This document shows positions 41,862-50,158 of a DNA stretch of 59,129 nucleotides, in pieces (the first letter of the stretch is position 1; each line of letters starts with the position of its first letter). The position numbers were made by a program, and so were the translations under genes. Source of the stretch: an uncultured Bacteroidales bacterium (GTDB taxonomy: Bacteria; Bacteroidota; Bacteroidia; Bacteroidales; UBA932); assembly GCA_946187865.1 (NCBI GenBank), contig CAMHST010000008.1, forward strand, positions 1 through 59,129. Reading direction: 5' to 3'. The notes beneath the pieces were generated by a model. It was not told where the DNA came from and did no database searches. It saw only the letters and a program-made list of their open reading frames with translations.

Positions 41862-43279
41862 GCAAACAAATCGTCCGGGAAATTGACCAGGTACACTTTT
41901 TCCACGGCACGGGTCAGGGCGGTGTAGAGCCACTTGAGGTCATCGGCCACCAGAAAGTCCTGCCAGAAGGGGTTGTCCACAAAAACACACTTCCACTGGC
42001 CGCCCTGGGCCTTGTGGCAGGTGATGGCGGCGGCATACTTGATCTGGAGGGCATTGAAGAAAGGGTCGGAGCGGACGGCGTCGTAGCGCTTTTTCTTGGT
42101 GGTGAGATGGGAATAATCGGCCAGGACCCCTTGGTACAGGGCATTGGACTGGTCGTAGGTTAGGGACGGGGCGTCCGACGACAGGGTGTCCAGCAGCACT
42201 TTCATCTCCACTTCCTGGTCGCCGTAGTCCGGGAAACTGAGGCAGGCGTCGGCAAAATGAAGCCCGTAGCGCTCTTCGAAATGGCGGATCCACACCAGCC
42301 GGGCCATATCGCCATTGGCGATGTAGTCCGTTCCTTCCAAACCGGAGATGTAGCAGTTTTTCACGATCATCAGCCGGTCTTCCCGCACCAGCTGCTCTTC
42401 GCGGTACAGCACCTGGGCGCGGATGCCGGCATTGTATCGGCCCGCCCGTTTGTTGGAGCGGCAAAGCACCACCACCTCCTCTTCGCCGTAGCGGGAGTAG
42501 GCGTCGGACAGCGCCTCCAGCAGCTCTCCCCCGCCGATGCGCACGATATCCGGAAAATCCCGGACGTCAAGGCCCAAGGCAGAGCGTTCCAAGCCCTCCC
42601 CCGCCTCTTCCAGGAGCGTCCGCAAATGCGTGGCACTGCGCAGGATACCGGAATCTTCGGCCTGCCGGACCACCGTGGTGAGCGTGGCGAAACGAACCCC
42701 GCCGAATCCCCGGACATACTCCTTGGACAGCGCCGGAGAAGCGTCCATGCCCACCGGAGGAAGCTGGGCAGAATCCCCGACAAGGATCAGCCGGCAATCT
42801 GCGCCGGAACGGACAAACTGCACCAGGTCTTCCAGAAGGTTCCCGGAGCCGAAAGCCCCGCCCTTCCCGGGCGCTTCGATACCGATCAGGGACACCTCGT
42901 CCACGATGAAAAGGGTATTCCGGGCCTTGTTGAACGACAGGGAGAACTGCCCGTAGCCATCTGCCCCGAAGGATTTTTGCCGATAAATGTGCTTATGGAT
43001 GGTGGAAGCGGGACGGCCGGCATACAGGGAGAGCACCTTGGCGGAACGGCCGGTGGGGGCCAGCAGCACACAAGGCACCTCCAGCGAGGTCATGGTGCCG
43101 ATCACCGCCGCCATCGCCGTGGTTTTTCCGGTTCCCGCATACCCGTTCACCACCAGGATATCGCCGTCGTCCGAGGTCAGGAACTCCGCTATCTCCCGCA
43201 TCAGCGCATCCTGGCAGGGTGTGGCTTCATAGGGGAATCGGCCCAGGAACCCCTTATAAAGGAAATCGCTCCGGTCCAT
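41858..43279 (-). CDS. RecD-like ATP-dependent DNA helicase
   Basis: A 473-residue superfamily 1B helicase resembling the RecD/Pif1 core. Walker A is VVNGYAGTGKTTAM (about 45-58). Walker B is NTLFIVDEVSLIG, then comes motif III LILVGDSAQLPPVGM. Near the C-terminus are YAAAITCHKAQGGQWKCVFV and WLYTALTRAVEKVYLVNF, motifs V and VI of the UvrD_C-2 type. It lacks the N-terminal extension of RecD2. Such short proteins are frequent in Bacteroidota, role unclear, likely DNA repair. It is the third gene of a unit with a membrane sensor and trkH (3-nt gap). Confidence 0.88.
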   Translation of the reverse strand: MDRSDFLYKGFLGRFPYEATPCQDALMREIAEFLTSDDGDILVVNGYAGTGKTTAMAAVIGTMTSLEVPCVLLAPTGRSAKVLSLYAGRPASTIHKHIYRQKSFGADGYGQFSLSFNKARNTLFIVDEVSLIGIEAPGKGGAFGSGNLLEDLVQFVRSGADCRLILVGDSAQLPPVGMDASPALSKEYVRGFGGVRFATLTTVVRQAEDSGILRSATHLRTLLEEAGEGLERSALGLDVRDFPDIVRIGGGELLEALSDAYSRYGEEEVVVLCRSNKRAGRYNAGIRAQVLYREEQLVREDRLMIVKNCYISGLEGTDYIANGDMARLVWIRHFEERYGLHFADACLSFPDYGDQEVEMKVLLDTLSSDAPSLTYDQSNALYQGVLADYSHLTTKKKRYDAVRSDPFFNALQIKYAAAITCHKAQGGQWKCVFVDNPFWQDFLVADDLKWLYTALTRAVEKVYLVNFPDDLFA

Positions 43280-43282
43280 AGG

Positions 43283-44731
43283 CTACTTCCGGTGGAAAAC
43301 GGTGTAAAACACGGCGAAGACGGGATAAATCTCTACGCGCCCCAGGAACATATCTAAGGTGAAAATCATTTTAAGGGCGGCCGGCTCCGGATTGTAATTG
43401 TTCATGGCGCCGATACTGCCGATAGAAGGCCCCACATTGGCCAGGGAGGCCAGCGAACCCGTAAGCGCATGCCCGTGAGGGTCTCCGATCACCAGGCACA
43501 GGATGGTGGAGATGGCGATCAGCAGGAAAAACAGGGCGATATACAGCACGTGGGGATAGATTTCCTCGTCCCGGAGCACGCGGCGTCCCATCCGCACTTC
43601 GAAGATGGCCGACGGATACAGCGCCTTCTGGATCTGCATGTGGATGGCCTTGAACAGCACCAGGATCCGGTCTACCTTGAGACCGCCCGTGGTGGACCCG
43701 GCACAGCCGCACACCAGGGAGGCCACGATGAGCATGAAGCTGGGCAGCAGCGGCCAGGAGCCGTTGTCACTGATCCCGAACCCCGTGGAAGAAGCGTAGC
43801 TCACCACATGGAAAGTCCCGTCCATGAACGCCTTGCCCCAGCTCGGGTCTGTTCCCTGCAGCTTCAGGGAAAGGGAGGTGATCAGGGAAATGACCGCCAG
43901 CCCCACCACATAAAAACGGAGGATACTGTTCTTGAGCGGCCGGAGCGTCCTGCCTGCCAGGGCGATGAAAATCATCCCGAAGTGGATGGATGCCAGGAAC
44001 ATGAACACAATGGTGATGGCCGATATGAGGGGCGAGTCGAAAAAGCCGATGGAAAGGTTCCGGGTAGAGAAGCCGCCCGCCGCACACACGCTGAAGGCGT
44101 GGCAGATGGCGTCGAAAAGGGACATCCCCGCCAGCAGATAACACACGAAAGCCGCCGCGCAGATGCCCAGATACACGTAAGCGAAGATGAAGACGGTCTT
44201 GTTGGCCCGGCTGCGATAGTCGTCCCGGGAAAGGGAGGACAGTTCCATATTGGTGAGCCGGAGCCGCACGGGGGAAGAGTTGGGGATGATCAGCAGCAGG
44301 AACACCACGACACCCAAGCCGCCGATAAAGTGGGTGGACGAGCGCCAGAAGAGCAGGCTCCGGGGCAGCGCCTCGATGTCTTCCAGGATGGTGGCGCCGG
44401 TTGTAGTGAAACCGGAAACGCTTTCGAACCAGGCGTTTACCAGCGTAAAGGGACCACCCCACAGGGCATAGGGCAGGCTGCCGAAGATAAAGGACAGCAG
44501 CCAGGACAGGAAGATGATCATGTACCCGTCCTTGAGGGTAATCTGCTCTGTCTTGCGGACGAAGATGAAGGGGAAAATGCCCACGATGAAGGTAATCGAG
44601 AAACTGATCAGCAGCGGGGCCAGGGCGCTGTCCTTTCCGTCGGCGAGGGAGACCACAACCGACAGGAACATGAACAGCGCACTCACCAGCAGTGCGATGC
44701 CTACGTTTCGGGATATGACCTTCAGGTTCAT
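43283..44731 (-). CDS. trkH: Potassium uptake protein TrkH
   Basis: Membrane subunit of a Trk-type K+ uptake system. The 482-residue protein has eight to ten membrane helices in four MPM repeats. The pore loops carry the selectivity-filter glycines in SGFTTTGATILED, CAAGGFSTRNLSIG, SYASSTGFGISDNG and ANVGPSIGSIG. CGCAGSTTGGLKVDR is the conserved TrkH loop before the last repeat. The usual cytosolic regulator TrkA is not adjacent. Instead a membrane sensor-like gene lies 1 nt upstream and a helicase gene 3 nt downstream. TrkA may be encoded elsewhere. Confidence 0.92.
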   Translation of the reverse strand: MNLKVISRNVGIALLVSALFMFLSVVVSLADGKDSALAPLLISFSITFIVGIFPFIFVRKTEQITLKDGYMIIFLSWLLSFIFGSLPYALWGGPFTLVNAWFESVSGFTTTGATILEDIEALPRSLLFWRSSTHFIGGLGVVVFLLLIIPNSSPVRLRLTNMELSSLSRDDYRSRANKTVFIFAYVYLGICAAAFVCYLLAGMSLFDAICHAFSVCAAGGFSTRNLSIGFFDSPLISAITIVFMFLASIHFGMIFIALAGRTLRPLKNSILRFYVVGLAVISLITSLSLKLQGTDPSWGKAFMDGTFHVVSYASSTGFGISDNGSWPLLPSFMLIVASLVCGCAGSTTGGLKVDRILVLFKAIHMQIQKALYPSAIFEVRMGRRVLRDEEIYPHVLYIALFFLLIAISTILCLVIGDPHGHALTGSLASLANVGPSIGSIGAMNNYNPEPAALKMIFTLDMFLGRVEIYPVFAVFYTVFHRK

Positions 44732-44732
44732 G

Positions 44733-45593
44733 TTATAGGGAATCCTGGTTCAGGGAACGGGTAATCTCTGTGTTGCGTTCGCGGAGCTCCGCCATGCGCC
44801 GCCGGGTCTGGCGGTTTTCCTCGGCCAGTTCCGAAATCTCTGCGTTAAGGTCTGCCAGCTGGTCGCTGCCGTCGAAAGTGTAGGTGTACTTGTGTTTGTA
44901 GTTCCGGTAGTTCCTGAGCCCCTCCAGCATCTTGTAAATGGGATTCACGTAGTCTGACAGGACGAAGAACATCAGCAGGAACACCAGCAGGATGCCCACC
45001 AGAACGGCCACGGTGCTGGGAATGATGCTGCGGTACAGGCCGCTGTCAAAGTCTTCCGAGTTCTGCCGCAGTTCCTGGTACATGGCGCCGCTCAGGTGGT
45101 CCAGATAACCTCTGAGCCGGCCGAACAGCGGCTGCAGCCGCCCGAAATACCAGTCCCGCGTGTCGATGAACGTGGACTGGAGCACGTCCGTGAGTTCGGT
45201 AGAGGCCAGCATATAGGCGGAGTAGGCATACAGGACAGAGTCTGCCATGGGGGCGGCGCTGATGCCCACGGAGGAGGTTTTGAGGGAGTCGCAGCGGGAC
45301 AGGAACGCGGTGCGGTCGAATTCCGGGAGGGCCGACACGGACTCGTCCCCGATGACCGCCAGCACTTCCATGTTATAAGCATCTACGGAATCCAGCAGTT
45401 TCTGGGCGATATGGATGTTCCGGATATCTTCCGCGATGAGCATGGACACGTAATTGGACATACGGCTGTACTCCAGCCGGGAAATGATGCTGGAGATCAG
45501 GAGGACGATGGCGATGGCGCTGAGCGAGAGCGTCATCTTCATCCTCAGGGACAAGCGGAATCCGCTCCACCAGTTTTTTAACCTTGTCAACAT
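44733..45593 (-). CDS. Two-helix membrane protein with chemoreceptor-like sensor domain and coiled coil, no output domain
   Basis: A 286-residue protein with one membrane helix near residues 20-40 (KMTLSLSAIAIVLLISSII), an external helical region (about 41-185) resembling four-helix-bundle sensor domains, and a second membrane helix (about 190-212, AVLVGILLVFLLMFFVL). A HAMP-like linker follows (SDYVNPIYKMLEGLRNYRNY), then a C-terminal coiled coil (about 245-280). There is no kinase, methyl-accepting or cyclase domain, so it looks like the front half of a sensor. It is coupled to trkH (1-nt gap) and could sense ionic or envelope state for it. The promoter box ends 5 nt before the ATG. Confidence 0.7.
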   Translation of the reverse strand: MLTRLKNWWSGFRLSLRMKMTLSLSAIAIVLLISSIISRLEYSRMSNYVSMLIAEDIRNIHIAQKLLDSVDAYNMEVLAVIGDESVSALPEFDRTAFLSRCDSLKTSSVGISAAPMADSVLYAYSAYMLASTELTDVLQSTFIDTRDWYFGRLQPLFGRLRGYLDHLSGAMYQELRQNSEDFDSGLYRSIIPSTVAVLVGILLVFLLMFFVLSDYVNPIYKMLEGLRNYRNYKHKYTYTFDGSDQLADLNAEISELAEENRQTRRRMAELRERNTEITRSLNQDSL

Positions 45594-45598
45594 AAGTG

Positions 45599-45606
45599 CA
45601 AATATA
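45599..45606 (-). promoter_or_regulatory. Bacteroidota-type -7 box for the sensor-trkH-helicase operon
   Basis: TATATTTG on the minus strand fits TAnnTTTG and is followed by CACTT and the ATG. An inverted repeat AAGTGC/GCACTT (45594-45599 and 45626-45631) brackets it and could be an operator. Confidence 0.65.
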
Positions 45607-45695
45607 CAAATAAATGCTTAAATCCGCACTTGCTTGTATGTTAAAAGGCATTCCCATGAGGCGGCATCATCACGGATGTTGTCGCCCAGGCAGGG

Positions 45696-46598
45696 TTATC
45701 GGCAGGGAATCAGGAAGGTCCGCTGCAGCAACACTTTGGCCATGCGCAGATGGCCGTCCCCGGCGGGGTGCAGGCGGTCCGTCTCCAGATTGGTGTAGAA
45801 GGCGGCCTGGGAATCCAGCAGCGGGAACAGGTTGGCCTCTGCGTTGAGGTCGATGACACTCACGCTCCACACGTTCGCCGCTTCCTTGATGGCCTCCACA
45901 TAACTGTCCAGATACAGGCCAATCCGGTTCTGCACCAGCTCGTCCGGCTGCTCGTTGTTGTCGGCAAAATAGAAATAGCCGCGATGAGGCGGGGTCAGCA
46001 GCACGATTGGCGTGCCCGGGTACGTGTCTTTCAGCAGCTTCATTGCCTCGTTGATGCGGCCGCGGAAGGTATCACCGGTATAATCGATTTCCCGGCAGGT
46101 GCGGGGCGAGGTTACGGCGCTGTCCGCGCCGCTTCCCCATCGCACGTCCTTCACCACTTCCCGGTACCACTGCCCCAGCGGAAGGCCCATGTTGTAGTCA
46201 TTGGTGCCCAGCAGGATGCAGATGGCATCCGGGACCTGCTCTCCCATGGCTTCCTTATACAGGTTCAGCTGCATGGGCACGGCGTTCCACTCCATTCCGC
46301 TGATGGCCGTGACCACCGGGGTGATGCCCAGCCAGTCGGCCAGGTGCTCGTAGTACATCTTGAAGTCGTGCCGGGCCAGGATGCAGTCGCTGATGGAATC
46401 GCCGATGAAAAGGACTGTTTTTCCGGTCCAGGGATGTCGTACCAGGCCGGTTTCCGGCGTTATTTCCCCGGCTGGAATCACCTTGGCATTGAGTTTGGGC
46501 ATCTGGAAGCGGGGCCGTTCCTGGGATGCGGCGGTGGCGGACAGCAGGCAGGCCGCGGCACCGGCTGCTATAAGGGAAGAAAGCAGTTTATTCATCAT
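45696..46598 (-). CDS. Secreted SGNH/GDSL-type hydrolase
   Basis: A 300-residue exported hydrolase of the SGNH fold, likely an esterase on acetylated glycans or lipids. A signal peptide covers about residues 1-24 (LLSSLIAAGAAACLLSATAA). Block I with the catalytic Ser is VLFIGDSISDC, block II Gly follows, block III Asn is in ILLGTNDYNMG, and block V Asp-x-x-His is in LETDRLHPAGDGH. The ATG (46598 or 46595) is set by this signal peptide and a TATATTTG promoter 13 nt upstream. The same frame is open further upstream into the remnant of a truncated gene, which is coincidental read-through, not part of this protein. Confidence 0.85.
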   Translation of the reverse strand: MMNKLLSSLIAAGAAACLLSATAASQERPRFQMPKLNAKVIPAGEITPETGLVRHPWTGKTVLFIGDSISDCILARHDFKMYYEHLADWLGITPVVTAISGMEWNAVPMQLNLYKEAMGEQVPDAICILLGTNDYNMGLPLGQWYREVVKDVRWGSGADSAVTSPRTCREIDYTGDTFRGRINEAMKLLKDTYPGTPIVLLTPPHRGYFYFADNNEQPDELVQNRIGLYLDSYVEAIKEAANVWSVSVIDLNAEANLFPLLDSQAAFYTNLETDRLHPAGDGHLRMAKVLLQRTFLIPCR

Positions 46599-46611
46599 CT
46601 CTGTTTTTTTG

Positions 46612-46619
46612 CAAATATA
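46612..46619 (-). promoter_or_regulatory. Bacteroidota-type -7 box for the SGNH hydrolase gene
   Basis: TATATTTG on the minus strand fits TAnnTTTG and ends 13 nt before ATG 46598. It marks the boundary between the SGNH gene and the upstream gene remnant. Confidence 0.7.
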
Positions 46620-47174
46620 ATCATTTTTCCGGGCCGATGGACACCGGCTGGAGTGCGAGGATACTCGGGACCACGCGCTGGCCATGACTTCCCGCCATCC
46701 GTCCCAGGGACTGGTGCCGGCCGCATCGATCCGGATGATTCCGTTGCCCAGAAGGACGGCTCCGTTGGTGCGGAAAAGCTCTTCCTGGCTGGTGGAAGCA
46801 TTTACGACGAATCCATCGTCCTTGAGGTACGTGACTGAGGTTAGCTGCTGCATGTCGAAATAACTGCCGTTGATGCCCGCCACGGCCTCATGCTGCAGGC
46901 AGAGGGTACTGGTACTGTCGGCCGCGGGGCCTTCTGCCGATACTACGTTGAGCGTGTACGCACCGGGGCGGAAGCGGACAAAAGAGACAGACTGGGGGCT
47001 GCCGAAGAGTTCTCCCCGGAAGGTTCCCCAAAATCCATCCGAGCGGATGGCTTCGGCATAGCTGAGCGGCTGCCCGCCCCCGAGTTCCCGGATGGCGTCT
47101 GCACGGGACAGGAAGGGGTTCTGCATACAGGATGGCAGTGCGATGGCTACCAGAAAGAGGAAAAACTGTTTCAT
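46620..47174 (-). pseudogene. 3'-truncated phosphodiester glycosidase (NAGPA-domain) lipoprotein gene
   Basis: The first 166 residues are a lipoprotein (signal ending LPSC, Cys16) with the start of a phosphodiester glycosidase (NAGPA, PF09992) domain: VRFRPGAYTLNVVSAEGP, AVAGINGSYFDMQ, TNGAVLLGNGIIRIDAAG and WDGWREVMAS. In the family this is followed by a GP-type substrate loop and an Asp/Gly-rich catalytic stretch (NLDGGGS-like). Here the sequence after EVMAS turns to low-quality sequence (AWSRVSSHSSRCPSARKN) and runs without a stop into the promoter and coding region of the SGNH gene. About 120 C-terminal residues are missing, so the enzyme is almost surely inactive. Confidence 0.72.
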
Positions 47175-47243
47175 TTTGTAAACATACGAAATTATTACGA
47201 CATTTTCCTTGATCGGGCCGGCTTGTTTCCAACGTTGACCCGG

Positions 47244-47292
47244 TGCCCTGACGGTACGCCCCGACAGGGGCGCCAGGGCAGTTTGTTTTTTT
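47244..47292 (+). terminator. Nested hairpin with T run between divergent genes
   Basis: TGCCCTG (47244-47250) pairs with CAGGGCA (47274-47280), enclosing CGCCCC-GACA-GGGGCG (47257-47272). GTTTGTTTTTTT follows. It has the form of a plus-strand intrinsic terminator but no plus-strand gene ends upstream. It precedes the radical SAM gene by about 37 nt. Confidence 0.55.
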
Positions 47293-47328
47293 CCGGGATA
47301 TTGCCTACCTTTATCGAAAGCCTGCAGC

Positions 47329-48282
47329 TTGCGGCAAGAGCCATTGCGTTACACACCTTTCAGCTATCGTTCCCGCTATGGGATTCGTCTCCAACGACTT
47401 ACGGTCGATGGCGGCTTCAGCTGCCCCAACCGTGACGGAACGGTAGGGACCGGCGGGTGCACCTTCTGCGACAACGCCGCCTTCCATCCCGCCTATACCC
47501 GGGGGAAGTCCATCCCGGAGCAGGTGGCGGCCGGTATCGCCTTCCATAAGGCAAGGGGCCGGAAGGCCGACGGCTATCTGGCTTATTTCCAGGCCTATTC
47601 CAACACGCATGCCCCCTTGGACATGCTCCGGGCACGGTACGGGGAAGCCCTCGCCTGCCCGGGGGTCCGGGGCCTTGTCATCGGCACGCGGCCGGACTGC
47701 GTGGACGGGGACAAGCTGGACTACCTGGCTTCCCTTCGGGCCGAAGGATACATCGTGGAAGTGGAATTCGGCATTGAATCCGTGTACGACCAAACGCTTC
47801 GCCGCGTCAACAGGGGGCACGACTTCGCCTGCACCCGGAAAGCGGTTGCGGCAACCGCGGAAAGAGGCATTCCGGTAGGCGGGCACCTGATTGTCGGCCT
47901 GCCGGGAGAAAGCCCGGAAATGATTGTGGCCGAAGCCCTTGCCCTGAACGAGCTACCCCTTTCCCTGCTCAAGGTCCATCAGCTGCAAGTGCTCAAAGGA
48001 ACGGCCATGGAGGCTGAATTCCACGCACATCCGGAGGCATTCCTGCGGCTGGGTCCGGACGCGTATATAGACCTGCTGGCGGATTTCCTGGAAAGGCTTC
48101 GGGAGGATATCGCCATCGGCCGCATCGCAAGCAGCGTTCCCCCGGCCTTCACGGACGCGCCCTGGGGCCTGCTGAAGCACGAAGCGCTGGTCCGCTCGCT
48201 GGAGGCCCGCCTGGAAGAGAGGGGCACCTGGCAGGGGCGGCTGGCGATGGGGCATAACCTTTCCCAAGATCACGATTTTTAG
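47329..48282 (+). CDS. Radical SAM protein, TIGR01212 (YhcC) family
   Basis: A 317-residue radical SAM enzyme of the YhcC/TIGR01212 family, a relative of the Elp3-type proteins, function not established. The iron-sulfur Cys cluster is in FSCPNRDGTVGTGGCTFCDN (about 31-50). The SAM-binding region VRGLVIGTRPDCVDGDKLDY and VEVEFGIESVYDQTLRRVNR follow, then GGHLIVGLPGESPEM. The C-terminal part (about 230-300) matches the family extension. No ATG is available: TTG 47329 or TTG 47344 must be the start. It is followed after 25 nt by pgeF. Confidence 0.88.
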   Translation: MRQEPLRYTPFSYRSRYGIRLQRLTVDGGFSCPNRDGTVGTGGCTFCDNAAFHPAYTRGKSIPEQVAAGIAFHKARGRKADGYLAYFQAYSNTHAPLDMLRARYGEALACPGVRGLVIGTRPDCVDGDKLDYLASLRAEGYIVEVEFGIESVYDQTLRRVNRGHDFACTRKAVAATAERGIPVGGHLIVGLPGESPEMIVAEALALNELPLSLLKVHQLQVLKGTAMEAEFHAHPEAFLRLGPDAYIDLLADFLERLREDIAIGRIASSVPPAFTDAPWGLLKHEALVRSLEARLEERGTWQGRLAMGHNLSQDHDF

Positions 48283-48307
48283 TATCTTCGTACATAAAAT
48301 CGGCATA

Positions 48308-48985
48308 ATGTACACTGAACTCCTTGCATATACCCTTGCCCCAGGCGTGGAAACCTTCTCTACCAGAAGGGATTCCGTGCTCCCCTACCCGGTAATCCAG
48401 GGCCACCAGGTCCATGACTGCAAAGTGGCCGTCGTGGACAGGCCGGACCTTACAAGGGAAGACTTGGAAGGGTACGACGCCCTTGTCACGGCCCTTCCGG
48501 GGGTGGCTATCGGCGTAAGGACGGCCGACTGCGTCCCGGTCCTCCTGTATGACCCGGTGAAACGGGTCGTGGCGGCGGTCCACGCCGGATGGAGAGGGAC
48601 GGTTCTGCATCTCCCGGAGAAGGCCATTGGCGTGATGTCACAGGCCTTCGGCGCCAGGGCACGCGACCTCCGGGCTGTTGTCGGCCCTTCTATCGGCCCG
48701 GAGAGTTTCCAGGTGGGAGAAGAGGTGGCCGAACACTTCAAACAGGCCGATTTCCCGATGGACGAAGTCTGGTCCTTCCGGGGAGAGGGAGACGGCTCGC
48801 CGATGTCTGGCGGGCACCATATCGACCTCTGGAAGGCCAACCGCTGGCTCCTGGAACGCTCCGGCGTGCTTCCCGAGCATATCCAGGTCGCCCGGATCGA
48901 CACCTACACCGACCCCTCCTTTTTCTCGGCACGCCGGGAAGGGGTCCATTGCGGAAGGATCATCAATTCAATCAGGCTTGTCTGA
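48308..48985 (+). CDS. pgeF: Purine nucleoside phosphorylase / polyphenol oxidase-type protein (YfiH)
   Basis: A 225-residue multicopper-oxidase-like (YfiH, DUF152) protein. Family members act as purine nucleoside phosphorylase/adenosine deaminase and in peptidoglycan editing. The three metal ligands are visible: His in IQGHQVHDCKV, Cys in VRTADCVPVLLYD and His in AAVHAGWRGTV. GPSIGPESFQVGEEV and DTYTDPSFFSARREG complete the signature. Length is a little short but complete. It sits 25 nt after the radical SAM gene and probably shares its transcript. Confidence 0.92.
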   Translation: MYTELLAYTLAPGVETFSTRRDSVLPYPVIQGHQVHDCKVAVVDRPDLTREDLEGYDALVTALPGVAIGVRTADCVPVLLYDPVKRVVAAVHAGWRGTVLHLPEKAIGVMSQAFGARARDLRAVVGPSIGPESFQVGEEVAEHFKQADFPMDEVWSFRGEGDGSPMSGGHHIDLWKANRWLLERSGVLPEHIQVARIDTYTDPSFFSARREGVHCGRIINSIRLV

Positions 48986-49080
48986 TGCAGAGGGCCCGAT
49001 TACGGGAATGAATCCAGGGGCAACAGGGCAGCGATTTCGGCAATAAAACTTCTATACCGGGGAACAATATCCTGGACAGT

Positions 49081-49704
49081 TTAGTCGAGGTGCGCCTTCA
49101 GCTGGGCCTCGAAGATATTTCGGGCCACAATCCGGTAATGCGGATGATACGCCGAGCCAAACTCCGCACTGTGGTGCATGATCAGCTGCCCCTCCCGGAT
49201 AGCGGCATCTATCCGCTCCAGGTCTTTTTCGGCATCGGGGATAAGGCCGAAATCCCGGCGGATGACCTTTGCAACCTCATTCCACTTGGCCACCCACTGC
49301 TGCGGAGACACCGTCCGGCCCTCGTTCGCACTCCGGACGAAGGCATCCAGCAAAGCCTCCTCACTGATCAGGGAATCCAGCACCACGGAAAGGTCTACGC
49401 GTATATAGTCGCCCTTATCGCCGACGGGATAATACCGCCGCTGTGGCGCGGGGTACCGCAGGCTGTCAAGATCCTCGCGGTAGGACAAAAGTTCTTCCCG
49501 AAGGTATTCCCGGGCCGATTCCGGATTAGGCACAAGATGTCCGGGCCCCAGGTTGTCCTGGCAGAAGCTCTTGTAGATGTCCTGTACGCGCGACTCCGGA
49601 TAGTCCTGAAGCTGCTGCCGGATCGCTGTCTCTACCAGGGAAGGCTGGCAACGGACAAAAAGGAGGACCAGCAGCGGAATAAGAAGAAAACGAATGCGTT
49701 TCAT
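49081..49704 (-). CDS. Uncharacterised lipoprotein
   Basis: A 207-residue lipoprotein of unknown function. The signal MKRIRFLLIPLLVLLFVRC places the lipid-modified Cys at residue 19. The mature part is charged and helical, with segments ESRVQDIYKSFCQDNLGPGH, AREYLREELLSYREDLDSLR and a C-terminal GQLIMHHSAEFGSAYHPHYR. I recognise the general type from Bacteroidota genomes but know no function. ATG 49704 is chosen because the signal peptide begins there and a -7 box precedes it by 25 nt. The stretch 48986-49080 between this gene and pgeF (convergent) holds nothing recognisable. Confidence 0.78.
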   Translation of the reverse strand: MKRIRFLLIPLLVLLFVRCQPSLVETAIRQQLQDYPESRVQDIYKSFCQDNLGPGHLVPNPESAREYLREELLSYREDLDSLRYPAPQRRYYPVGDKGDYIRVDLSVVLDSLISEEALLDAFVRSANEGRTVSPQQWVAKWNEVAKVIRRDFGLIPDAEKDLERIDAAIREGQLIMHHSAEFGSAYHPHYRIVARNIFEAQLKAHLD

Positions 49705-49729
49705 AAGGCTTGTTAATCGATTCCTACCG

Positions 49730-49737
49730 CAAAAATA
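49730..49737 (-). promoter_or_regulatory. Bacteroidota-type -7 box for the lipoprotein gene
   Basis: TATTTTTG on the minus strand fits TAnnTTTG and ends 25 nt before the ATG at 49704. Confidence 0.65.
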
Positions 49738-49891
49738 CGTAAAAAACCCATATCTGCCCACATCAAGGGCGGTGGCAAGGTGCACAGGATCCCCTGCTGC
49801 ATATACTGGAGAAATCGGAGCGCTACTCCCGTGCAACTGGCAGAAAGTTGGCGGCACATAAACAACTAGTAATCAGCTAATTCCAACTTTA

Positions 49892-49915
49892 TTGGTGCAA
49901 TTTTTGTTGCACCAA
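49892..49915. other. Perfect hairpin TTGGTGCAA/TTGCACCAA
   Basis: Nine-bp arms (49892-49900 and 49907-49915) enclose TTTTTG. It lies in the 640-bp gene-free region 49705-50343, which is AT-richer than the surroundings. Apart from this hairpin, the structure at 50033-50109 and the two palindromes at 50159-50265, I see nothing in that region. Confidence 0.55.
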
Positions 49916-50032
49916 CAAAGCACTAATCACATCTATATCAAATACTTAAGTGCCGCAGAATAGTCCTTGGACAAGCAGTTAGAGCGTACTTCGCACTTTA
50001 GCAGAGGAGGTGACAGTGTCGGAAAAAGCATA

Positions 50033-50109
50033 TATCTTTGATGCGCGGTTGGTGGTTGCCGGCCGTACGGACGACAACCACTAACAAAAAAGGAAGACGC
50101 TTGTCTTCC
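50033..50109. other. Possible small RNA locus or minus-strand terminator
   Basis: On the plus strand a -7 box TATCTTTG (50033-50040) is followed 7 nt later by a hairpin with arms GTTGGTGGTTG (50048-50058) and CAACCACTAAC (50075-50085, one G.T pair). Then comes GGAAGAC-GCTT-GTCTTCC (50092-50109). On the minus strand the second hairpin is followed by six T, the form of a terminator for the TerB/DnaJ gene (stop at 50344). Both readings may be true. Confidence 0.45.
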
Positions 50110-50158
50110 AGCATCATGTCAACGGAAACAGTACATTTTTCAGGCTAATACAAAATGC

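Noticed and set aside
50041..50145. 34-codon open frame starting right after a -7 box
   Set aside because: The sequence is dominated by two hairpins and encodes a low-complexity peptide (WWLPAVRTTTNKKGRR). A structured RNA or terminator explains it better.
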